Positions 55,011-61,299 of a DNA stretch of 61,299 nt are shown in pieces (the first letter of the stretch is position 1; every line of letters begins with the position of its first letter). Source of the stretch: an uncultured Chloroflexota bacterium (GTDB lineage Bacteria; Chloroflexota; UBA11872; UBA12225); NCBI GenBank assembly GCA_902805635.1, contig CADCTC010000076.1:1-61299 (forward strand). Reading direction: 5' to 3'. The position numbers and the translations under genes are program-made. A model generated the notes under the pieces. The model had not been told where the DNA came from and did no database searches. It saw only the letters and a program-made list of their open reading frames with translations.

Positions 55011-56885
55011 CTACGGCGGCCAGGGGCGGGCGAAGTTGCTGATGATGGGATCGCCGAAGCGGATGTCCGGCTGGTCATCTAGGAACTGATACTTCTTGGG
55101 GTTGTCCAGGTCGCGCTCGAAGCGGGGGCCAGGGAAGACGCCCAGGCCCAGGTCATCCCAGTTGTAGTCGGAGTACGGCGTAGGGTTGGTGGCAATGCTG
55201 GCGCCGCCCTTGCGGATCTCCAGGTGCACGTGCGGGTTGCCGAACCCGTCATAGGGGGATGACGAATCGCCGGTGTTGGCTACCACCTGGCCGGCCTCCA
55301 CTGTCTGCCCCACCTGCACGTGACGCGAGCGCTCCACCACGTGGCCGTACATGGCCTGGTTGCCGTCCGCGAACTGCAGCACCAGGTTGTGCGGCGGCGA
55401 GCCATAGCCTCCGTCAATCGCGATCACACGTCCCGGTGCCATCGCCACCAGGGGCGTGCCCATCGGCGCGGCGAAGTCGATCCCGAAGTGGATGCCCTGC
55501 CCTTCGCGGTATACCGAGTTGCGTCCGCGGTAGCCGTTGGTGGTAATCCCGTACCAGTTGGCCACGTACCAAGTGGACGCGCCGGGCGGCGTGGCGAACG
55601 GCAGTCCGTACGGCTTGCCGCCGCGCGGTCCCACGTGCGCCTGCAGCCCCGCAGGGGCGGCGGCGGGCACGGGCTGCAAGCCCTTGGGCAGGGTCACGTT
55701 TGCCAGGCGGCGTGTCCCCGCCGATACGTAAATTAGGTTAGTACCGTCGGGGCTCAAGTCCCAGTCGTAGTTGGCAATGCGGAAGGGCGTCGTCGCCGGG
55801 TCGGTCAGGCGACGGTACTCGCCATTGGCTGGGGTCACCTCCCACACCTCATGGCTGTCGCCGGCGGCGCTGCGCGTGGGCAGCACGATCAGCCGGTCGT
55901 CCCTGGTCCAGCGGTAGCCCCCCATAAAGTCCAACTTGCGCCGCTCGCCCCCGTCGGCGCGCATGATCCACAGCCCGTCCTGCGCCGCGTCGGCGTTCCA
56001 CATAGCCACGTAGGCCACCCACGCACCGGAGGGGGAGGTCAGCACGCCCACTAGCCGCCGCGAGCGCACCAGGTCCGCCAGCGAGCGATCGCGCGTGTCG
56101 AACAGCCACAGCGCTGGGTGGTCCTGCCGCGAGCGCCGGCCGTTGAGCAGCAGCCTGCCGTTGGGCGCGCCGTCCTTGCCCGGCACCCACGCGACGGGAT
56201 TGGCGTTGAGCGGCAGCGGGACGCGCTGCGCGTTCTGCCCATCCGCCCAGGAGAGCGTCAGCGTGGTGGTCTGGAAGTTGGAGCCACCGCCCTGCTGCTG
56301 CGCAGCGGCATTGTAGGCGGCCATGGTGCCGTCGGGGGAGAACAACACGCCGTTGGTGGTGGGCAGTGCCCACTCACGGTTGGAAGGCAGGTGCAGCACG
56401 TAGGTGTCGCGCTGCGCCGGGCGCGGCGTCACCAACAGTGTGCCGTTCGCGGCCAGGTTGCCCCACTGCGGCCGCTCGCGCGTCAGCTTGCCGCTGACGG
56501 GATCGATGGACCACGTGCCATCCTCCCCCGGCTGAGGCCGGTCGTAGAACAGCACGCGGTCGCCCTCGCCGGCCCAGACCGGCTGCACGATTCCCTCGAT
56601 CCCCAGGTCCGAAACCGATGGCCGCGGCGCGGGCGGCGGCGCGATCACCTCTACCGGGGCGGGCGCCGGGGGCGGTGCGGGGGCGACCGGCGCGGCCGCC
56701 GGCTCGGGCAGCGTCGCCGGAGCAAGCGCGGGCTCCTGCACCACGGTGCGAGTCCCCGGTGCACCCGGCACGGCACACGCGCCGAGCGCGCTGCCGGCAG
56801 CAGCCAGCACCGCACGGCGCCCTACCGCCGAGCGGCTCTTTCTTCCCATCGCTTCCATCGGTGGTCCCTCATTCATGGCAGACAT
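55011..56885 (-). CDS. TolB-like propeller fused to M23 peptidase, lipoprotein
   Basis: 624 residues. A Tat-like leader (VGRRAVLAAAGSALGACAVPG) ends in a lipobox. It is followed by a Pro/Ala linker (~50-100), a WD40/TolB-like beta-propeller (~105-400) and a LytM/M23 endopeptidase. Zinc ligands are visible in GIHFGIDFAAPMGTP (HxGxD, ~465) and NPHVHLEIRKGG (HxH, ~551). It would cut peptidoglycan cross-links at the cell surface, unless the propeller targets it to another protein. It is monocistronic. Confidence 0.87.
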   Translation of the reverse strand: MSAMNEGPPMEAMGRKSRSAVGRRAVLAAAGSALGACAVPGAPGTRTVVQEPALAPATLPEPAAAPVAPAPPPAPAPVEVIAPPPAPRPSVSDLGIEGIVQPVWAGEGDRVLFYDRPQPGEDGTWSIDPVSGKLTRERPQWGNLAANGTLLVTPRPAQRDTYVLHLPSNREWALPTTNGVLFSPDGTMAAYNAAAQQQGGGSNFQTTTLTLSWADGQNAQRVPLPLNANPVAWVPGKDGAPNGRLLLNGRRSRQDHPALWLFDTRDRSLADLVRSRRLVGVLTSPSGAWVAYVAMWNADAAQDGLWIMRADGGERRKLDFMGGYRWTRDDRLIVLPTRSAAGDSHEVWEVTPANGEYRRLTDPATTPFRIANYDWDLSPDGTNLIYVSAGTRRLANVTLPKGLQPVPAAAPAGLQAHVGPRGGKPYGLPFATPPGASTWYVANWYGITTNGYRGRNSVYREGQGIHFGIDFAAPMGTPLVAMAPGRVIAIDGGYGSPPHNLVLQFADGNQAMYGHVVERSRHVQVGQTVEAGQVVANTGDSSSPYDGFGNPHVHLEIRKGGASIATNPTPYSDYNWDDLGLGVFPGPRFERDLDNPKKYQFLDDQPDIRFGDPIISNFARPWPP

Positions 56886-56934
56886 CCAACTATACGGATG
56901 ATTTCCTCCGTACGTATTCCGCTCCTACATCTCT

Positions 56935-58275
56935 CTATTGGTGTGCCCACCAGAACGCCGGCAGCCAGTAGTTGCCCCACAGGTCGGCGTTGGTCACCGC
57001 CAGTACCGCGCCCAGCGCCACCACCACAGCGCTGGCTTTCAGCACGTCCCGCACTGCTGGCGTGCCTCCGATCATCACTGTCCCGATGCGTGCGGCCCAG
57101 CTTCCAAGCGCCCCAACGCCGGCCGCTGCCAGCACGTAGACACCAGGGTGCGCGAGATAAAAGTCCCGCACAAGGGGTTTGGTCAGCGCCGCGGCGGCCA
57201 CCATCCCGGCTACCACAGTGAGGGCCCACAGCCGCCAGCGCCACGGCAGCACTACCACTCCCAAGACGGCGAGCAGAGTTACCGGCAACGGGAATGCGCC
57301 CAGCCAGTGGTCCGCGACGGATTCCCACCGCTGCCATAGCCACAGCGGGAACCCGTCTCGCTGCACCGCCACAACCTGGCCACGGATGTAGGTCGCGGGA
57401 TCGTTGAACGCCACCACGCTCTGGAAGAGCACTCGCTCCGCCAGGAAGCGGTAGCCAAAGTAGGGAATGGCAAATGCCACCACCATGACAGCGAGCTGGA
57501 GGACCGTCCGATACAGCTCGCGCCATGCTGCGGCGCCCTTGCCGGCGCGGTACGCGTGGCCATACTGGAGCAGCGCACGGCCGCCGTAGAAGGCCAGCGC
57601 AATGGCAAGCAGCGGGTAGCCGATCTCCATAGCATAGCCCGCCGCGCACAGCCACAGACCAATGGCTGCCGCGCGCAGCCAGGGACGATGTGGCCCATGG
57701 GGATCAGTGCCGGAGCGCCCGAACGCCTGCAGCCGCTCCAGCGCGGCCAGCCAAAGCGCCGCCGCCGCGTAGCCGAACTGGTGTGCGTCCACATTGCCGA
57801 CGAACGCGGTGTAGCCGGCGCCGCCTCCAGCCAGCACGGCGCCCGCGAACGCAGCGGCACGCGAGCCAGTAGCCAGCCAGGCAAGCGTGTACAGCGCCCA
57901 CGCCGCACCGAGCCAGGTGATGGCCGTTGCCACCAGGGCAGCGTCGTAGACGCTGCCTCCAGGAGGACGGGCGAGCGCGGTGAGATACGCAGCCGCCAGC
58001 CGGTAGACGTTCTGGCTGCTGATGTGCGCCGGCGCCTGCCCGTGCGCTTCCAGCAGCGCTACGGCCTCGCCCACGTGGTGCCACTCCCACTCCACCAGGT
58101 GCCCTTCCAGCACCGACGTGTCGCGCAGGTTGCCACGCGCCACCCAGCCTCCCGCGTCCCGGTGGACCACTATGTGGAACGCGATCAACACTGCCGCGCA
58201 CAGCATCGCCGCCGGCATGGCAAGCACAGCCGCGCTTACCGGGGTGGCCGGGCGCCGGCCGTGCAGGGCACGCAC
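56935..58275 (-). CDS. Multi-pass membrane protein, hypothetical
   Basis: 446 residues from GTG 58275. About nine to ten transmembrane segments with a periplasmic loop after the first (VARGNLRDTSVLEGHLVEWE), a layout like glycosyltransferase-C or O-antigen-type proteins, but I recognise no family motif. TACCCT on the minus strand (58288-58283) ends 7 nt before the GTG and there is no near ribosome binding site, so a leaderless start is likely. It diverges from another membrane protein gene by 43 bp. Confidence 0.65.
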   Translation of the reverse strand: MRALHGRRPATPVSAAVLAMPAAMLCAAVLIAFHIVVHRDAGGWVARGNLRDTSVLEGHLVEWEWHHVGEAVALLEAHGQAPAHISSQNVYRLAAAYLTALARPPGGSVYDAALVATAITWLGAAWALYTLAWLATGSRAAAFAGAVLAGGGAGYTAFVGNVDAHQFGYAAAALWLAALERLQAFGRSGTDPHGPHRPWLRAAAIGLWLCAAGYAMEIGYPLLAIALAFYGGRALLQYGHAYRAGKGAAAWRELYRTVLQLAVMVVAFAIPYFGYRFLAERVLFQSVVAFNDPATYIRGQVVAVQRDGFPLWLWQRWESVADHWLGAFPLPVTLLAVLGVVVLPWRWRLWALTVVAGMVAAAALTKPLVRDFYLAHPGVYVLAAAGVGALGSWAARIGTVMIGGTPAVRDVLKASAVVVALGAVLAVTNADLWGNYWLPAFWWAHQ

Positions 58276-58318
58276 GCGGGGTAGGGTAGCATTGCTCCTT
58301 TCTCGCGCAGGCCTCCAG

Positions 58319-59125
58319 ATGCCCGTCAGCCTCCTCCGCATGGCCGTCATTGGCATCGCCGCCATCACGCTAGGGTACGGCGGGGCCTTCGTCGCCTGGA
58401 GCCTGAACGTCTTCAGTTTTCTGCTCGTGCTCGCCGCGGTGGTCGCTACGGTGCTGTGCACTGCTGGGCCCAGTGGAGCGAGTCGCGCACGTTGGGCGGG
58501 CGAGCTCGTAACCGCCCTGGTGGTAGTGCAGGGTGTCTCTCCGGTGCTGACGCCTATCCCGTCAACCCTCTCCTTCGGTGGCAGCGGGTCGGACTGGCAA
58601 AACACCATTTCCTGGCGCCTGATCTTCACCGACGAGCGACAGGCACTGCGCCAGCGCATCCTGGTGCCGCACAACTGGGAAGTATCGGACAATTACCTGC
58701 GCATCGATCTCGGCCGGCGCTACACCGCCGATGCCGGCTTCGACGTCCAGGTCAACGGCGTCGCCATCGGGCGGGTCAGCTACGCCAGCCAGGCGCCGTG
58801 GGAAGGCGGACTTGAGGACATCCAGTGGTGGATCAAGGTCCCGCGCCAGGTACTAGCCGTTGCGCCCATTGCCGAGGTCCGCCTCAGCCCGAGCGGCCTG
58901 GACCCGCGACTCACCCTGGCTGGTCACGCCGACCCCCGCGCCGATCCGGCGGGGCGGGAGGCGAGCGCGTTCTTCGACGGCTCGGTATGGTCCAGCGGCC
59001 GCCTGGCGGGTGTCGCTCAGCCGGCCACCGCCGGCACGTACCGGATCTTCCTGGATACTCAGCCTGCCCAACCCGCCGAACCTGACCAACCCGCCCAACC
59101 TGACCAACCCGTGAGGGCCGAATGA
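58319..59125 (+). CDS. Hypothetical membrane-anchored protein
   Basis: 268 residues from ATG 58319. Two or three N-terminal hydrophobic segments (AVIGIAAITLGYGGAFVAWS, FLLVLAAVVATVLCT) precede a beta-rich outer domain (WEVSDNYLRIDLGRRYTADA) that could be a jelly roll. The C-terminal tail has a degenerate PAQP/AEPDQP repeat encoded by tandem copies near 59062-59110. No family is recognised. Its stop overlaps the next start (ATGA). Confidence 0.6.
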   Translation: MPVSLLRMAVIGIAAITLGYGGAFVAWSLNVFSFLLVLAAVVATVLCTAGPSGASRARWAGELVTALVVVQGVSPVLTPIPSTLSFGGSGSDWQNTISWRLIFTDERQALRQRILVPHNWEVSDNYLRIDLGRRYTADAGFDVQVNGVAIGRVSYASQAPWEGGLEDIQWWIKVPRQVLAVAPIAEVRLSPSGLDPRLTLAGHADPRADPAGREASAFFDGSVWSSGRLAGVAQPATAGTYRIFLDTQPAQPAEPDQPAQPDQPVRAE

Positions 59126-59358
59126 ACGGCGCGTTCGTCGAGCGCCACCGTCTGCTGGCGACTGCGGCCGTCTTCGCCGCCCTCGCTGCGCTGTGGCCCC
59201 AGTTGGTCCTGCAACCTATCGAAGACACACTCCTGCGCCCGCGCTTCCTGGCGGCGCTGGTTCTTCTTTCTTATGCGATCGCGCCGTGGCTGTCCGCGGC
59301 CGGCGGAGCATTGTCCCGCGCCCTGGCTCAGCGTTCGCGCGGTGTTCACCGTGGCTAA
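59122..59358 (+). CDS. Small membrane protein (78 residues)
   Basis: The ATG overlaps the previous stop. Two hydrophobic segments (LLATAAVFAALAALWPQLVL and FLAALVLLSYAIAPWLSAAG) are linked by a short charged loop, and the tail is basic. It is probably a partner of the preceding membrane-anchored protein. The family is unknown. Confidence 0.55.
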   Translation: MNGAFVERHRLLATAAVFAALAALWPQLVLQPIEDTLLRPRFLAALVLLSYAIAPWLSAAGGALSRALAQRSRGVHRG

Positions 59359-59431
59359 CCCACGGCCAGCGTCCTCTAGAGGACTTGCGCCGGGCCTCTA
59401 ATCACGGCATCATGCCTGCTAAGGATTCCAA

Positions 59432-60502
59432 ATGCCTGAGAACATGCGTGGCGTGGTGCAGACCGGCGAGCGTGTGGTGAGCGTGGTGGCCGTGGCGCGC
59501 CCGGAGCTGGAGCCGGGAACGGCGTTGGTGCGCGTGCGCGCTGCCGGCATCTGCGGCAGCGACCTGCATCCCTTCCGCCACCGCAAGGAGCGCCGCAACA
59601 GTCCCGACGGCCACGAGATCGCGGGCGAGGTGGTGGCCGTGGCGCCGCGCCCCGGCGAGCCCGCCGGCGTGCGTGAGGGGGACCTGGTGGCGCTGGACAC
59701 CATCTGCCTGGGCAAGGCGTGCGGCGACTGCCGCTGGTGCGCCGAAGGGACGCCGTTCCACTGCGAGAACAAGCGCCGCGGAGCCGGCTGGATCGGCGGC
59801 TTCGCCGATTACATCAAGCGCGATGTGCGCGGCCTGTTCCCGCTGCCCGCGCCGCTCAGCGCTGAGGACGGCGCGCTGGTGGAGCCGGTCGCCGTCGGCG
59901 TGCACGGCGTCCGGCACGCGGGACTGCGCCAGGGAGAGTCGGTGGTCATTGTGGGCGCCGGCACCATCGGTCTCACCAGTCTCTTCGCAGCGCGTGCGCT
60001 GGGCGCCGGCGCGGTCTACGTGCTGGCGCGTCATCCGCAGCAGGCGGAACTTGCCCGCGCGTTTGGCGCCACCGAAGTGGTCATTGGCTCGCCGGAAGAG
60101 GCAACTGAGCACGTGCGCTCACTCACCGGTGGCGGCGCCGACCTGGTGATCGAGACGGTGGGCGGTGCGGCCGCCACGTTCGATCAGTCCTGCGCATTGG
60201 TGCGCCGCCGCGGCCGGGTGGCCTTGCTCGGCCTCTTCGACGATCCCTCGACTGTGAACCTGGGCCGCCCGCTGAGCCGGGAAGCCACCCTCTTCTTCCC
60301 GAACTGCTACGGCACCATCGATGGCCGCCACGATTACGACGTGGCGATCGAGCTGATGCGCTCCAGCGTTAGTGGTCGGGACGGCCAGGTTCCCATCTCT
60401 CGCCTGCTCACCCACCGGTTCCCGATGGACGACGCCCAGCGCGCCTTCGACACCGCGGTAGACAAGACCAGCGGCGCCGTTAAAGTGCAGCTGATCCCGT
60501 AG
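59432..60502 (+). CDS. Zinc-dependent alcohol dehydrogenase (MDR family)
   Basis: 356 residues. Catalytic zinc ligands Cys41 (GICGSD) and His61-Glu62 (DGHEIAGEV). Structural zinc cysteines 97, 100, 103 and 111 (CGDCRWCAEGTPFHC). Rossmann loop VVIVGAGTIGLTSL. This resembles threonine and sorbitol dehydrogenase-type MDRs, oxidising a polyol or sugar alcohol with NAD. AAGGA precedes the ATG. The 3' end overlaps the convergent enolase-like gene by 23 nt. Confidence 0.9.
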   Translation: MPENMRGVVQTGERVVSVVAVARPELEPGTALVRVRAAGICGSDLHPFRHRKERRNSPDGHEIAGEVVAVAPRPGEPAGVREGDLVALDTICLGKACGDCRWCAEGTPFHCENKRRGAGWIGGFADYIKRDVRGLFPLPAPLSAEDGALVEPVAVGVHGVRHAGLRQGESVVIVGAGTIGLTSLFAARALGAGAVYVLARHPQQAELARAFGATEVVIGSPEEATEHVRSLTGGGADLVIETVGGAAATFDQSCALVRRRGRVALLGLFDDPSTVNLGRPLSREATLFFPNCYGTIDGRHDYDVAIELMRSSVSGRDGQVPISRLLTHRFPMDDAQRAFDTAVDKTSGAVKVQLIP

Positions 60503-61299
60503 TCGAGGTGACCGCACCCGCAGTGGCCGCAGCTGCTTGGTTCTTCACGCCCTTGTAGGCGGAGCGGCCCTGCCAGGCTGCGGTGCGGCCCAGCTCCTCC
60601 TCGATCCGCATCAGCCGGTTGTGGTCCGCGGCGCGAACCTGGCCGGCATTCAGCCCCACCGAGAAGTCGCCGACGCTATCGCGGTCGCCGCGCGAGCCGC
60701 ATGGATGCACGTTGTAGCCGTACTGCAGCGCCAGGCGGCACGCGGCGAGCGCTTCGCTGACGGTGCCCACCTGGGTGATCTTGAGCACCATCGAGTTCGC
60801 CGCGCCCAACTCGATGCCCTGGCGCAGCCGCTCGGCGCTGGTAGTGAACAAGTCATCCCCCACCACTTCGATGCCGAGCTCGCGCGTGGCGAGCGCGTGC
60901 CCCTCAAAGTCGTTCTCGTGCAGCGGGTCCTCCAGGCTCACCACCGGGAAGCTGGTCACGATTTCCGCCAGCGCGCGGACCTGCTCGTCGCGCGTGCGCT
61001 CGCCCTCCCGGAACAGCCCCACGTACCTGTCAATCTCCGGCTCGTAGTAACAGTCCGCCGCGCAGTCGAAGTAGATGCCCATCTTGCCGTCGTACCCACA
61101 GAGCGTGATCGCCTCCGACATCACCTCCAGCAGCTCACGGTCGTCTTTGATGACGCCGGCCAGATTGTTGGTGTGGTACTGCGCGACGTAGGTATCCGGG
61201 TAGCGCTTGCGCAGCAGCGCCTTGGCCTGCTCCGCCGCGCGCCAGCTCCAGTAGACGGCCTCGGCGTAACCGCCCGCGCCGTACGCGGCGAACTCGTAG
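60480..61299 (-). CDS. Enolase-like protein, partial
   Basis: The 3' part of the gene; the frame is open to the window edge, giving ~273 residues. The enolase barrel is clear: VVSLEDPLHENDFEG, VVGDDLFTTSAERL, MVLKITQVGTVSEAL (catalytic Lys) and RIEEELG. The usual SHRSGETED loop, which holds catalytic His, Arg and Ser, is replaced by HPCGSRGDRDSVGD. This suggests a paralogue with altered chemistry rather than the glycolytic enolase. An Ala/Thr-rich tail of ~18 residues ends it. Confidence 0.8.
   Translation of the reverse strand, partial: YEFAAYGAGGYAEAVYWSWRAAEQAKALLRKRYPDTYVAQYHTNNLAGVIKDDRELLEVMSEAITLCGYDGKMGIYFDCAADCYYEPEIDRYVGLFREGERTRDEQVRALAEIVTSFPVVSLEDPLHENDFEGHALATRELGIEVVGDDLFTTSAERLRQGIELGAANSMVLKITQVGTVSEALAACRLALQYGYNVHPCGSRGDRDSVGDFSVGLNAGQVRAADHNRLMRIEEELGRTAAWQGRSAYKGVKNQAAAATAGAVTSTTGSAAL

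Noticed and set aside
59062..59110. Tandem AACCTGACC/AACCCGCCC repeat as a separate element
   Set aside because: It is within the C-terminal coding tail of the membrane-anchored protein and keeps frame, so it is a low-complexity protein tail.

Overview
The window is 61.3 kb of GC-rich bacterial DNA, densely coding on both strands. I see no rRNA, tRNA, CRISPR array, insertion sequence or phage gene. The gene mix suggests a soil-type or host-associated Chloroflexota-like heterotroph: many Tat-type lipoprotein solute-binding proteins with RR...LAAC leaders, sulfatases, Gfo/Idh/MocA oxidoreductases, enolase-superfamily dehydratases, phytanoyl-CoA-dioxygenase-like and creatininase-like enzymes, DUF1800, DUF4173 and a Pnkp/Hen1 remnant. 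This placement is an inference from family content, not from a marker gene.

Layout. (1) 1-5.6 kb, minus strand: a catabolic operon running solute-binding protein > Gfo/Idh > cupin > 2-hydroxyacid dehydrogenase > GH2 glycosidase (cut by the window edge). It diverges from an AraC regulator. (2) 5.7-15.3 kb, plus strand: AraC > solute-binding protein > two sulfatases > Gfo/Idh > pectate-lyase-like lipoprotein > enolase-superfamily dehydratase, closed by a terminator palindrome. (3) 15.3-15.7 kb: a convergent intergenic region with two hairpins and an array of 10-bp-phased pentamers. (4) 15.7-18 kb, minus: solute-binding protein and a DHDPS-like aldolase. (5) 18.2-22.9 kb, plus: AraC, a PhyH-type dioxygenase and two tandem solute-binding proteins. 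(6) 22.9-29.2 kb, plus: GntR, an internally deleted enolase-superfamily gene, an SDR, a solute-binding protein, a frameshifted GHL6-like glycosidase and a degraded sulfatase start. (7) 29.2-36.2 kb: an MDR dehydrogenase, another enolase-superfamily dehydratase, small hypotheticals, a DUF3604/PHP protein and an alpha-L-fucosidase. (8) 36.2-38.8 kb: a DUF5615/DUF433 toxin-antitoxin-like pair and a Hen1-Pnkp RNA-repair locus reduced by internal deletions. (9) 38.8-61.3 kb, more housekeeping-like: DUF4173 membrane protein, penicillin acylase, Gfo/Idh, a DnaJ fused to Ig-like domains, solute-binding protein, creatininase, DUF1800, prolyl oligopeptidase, LarA-like protein plus SDR, a beta-propeller/M23 peptidase, membrane proteins, a zinc alcohol dehydrogenase and an enolase-like gene cut by the right edge.

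How it works together. Regions 1-7 look like stacked glycan and sugar-acid utilisation loci. Sulfatases, lyase, GH2, GH29 and GHL6-like enzymes would release sugars; lipoproteins would capture them; Gfo/Idh, MDR, SDR, MR/MLE and aldolase enzymes would oxidise, dehydrate and cleave them, under local AraC and GntR control. The odd points are seven solute-binding proteins with no permease or ATPase gene, several genes with clean internal deletions or frameshifts (Hen1-Pnkp, one MR/MLE gene, the GHL6-like gene, a sulfatase), a shared putative GntR operator, and start codons placed 6-7 nt after -10-like hexamers, suggesting leaderless transcripts.
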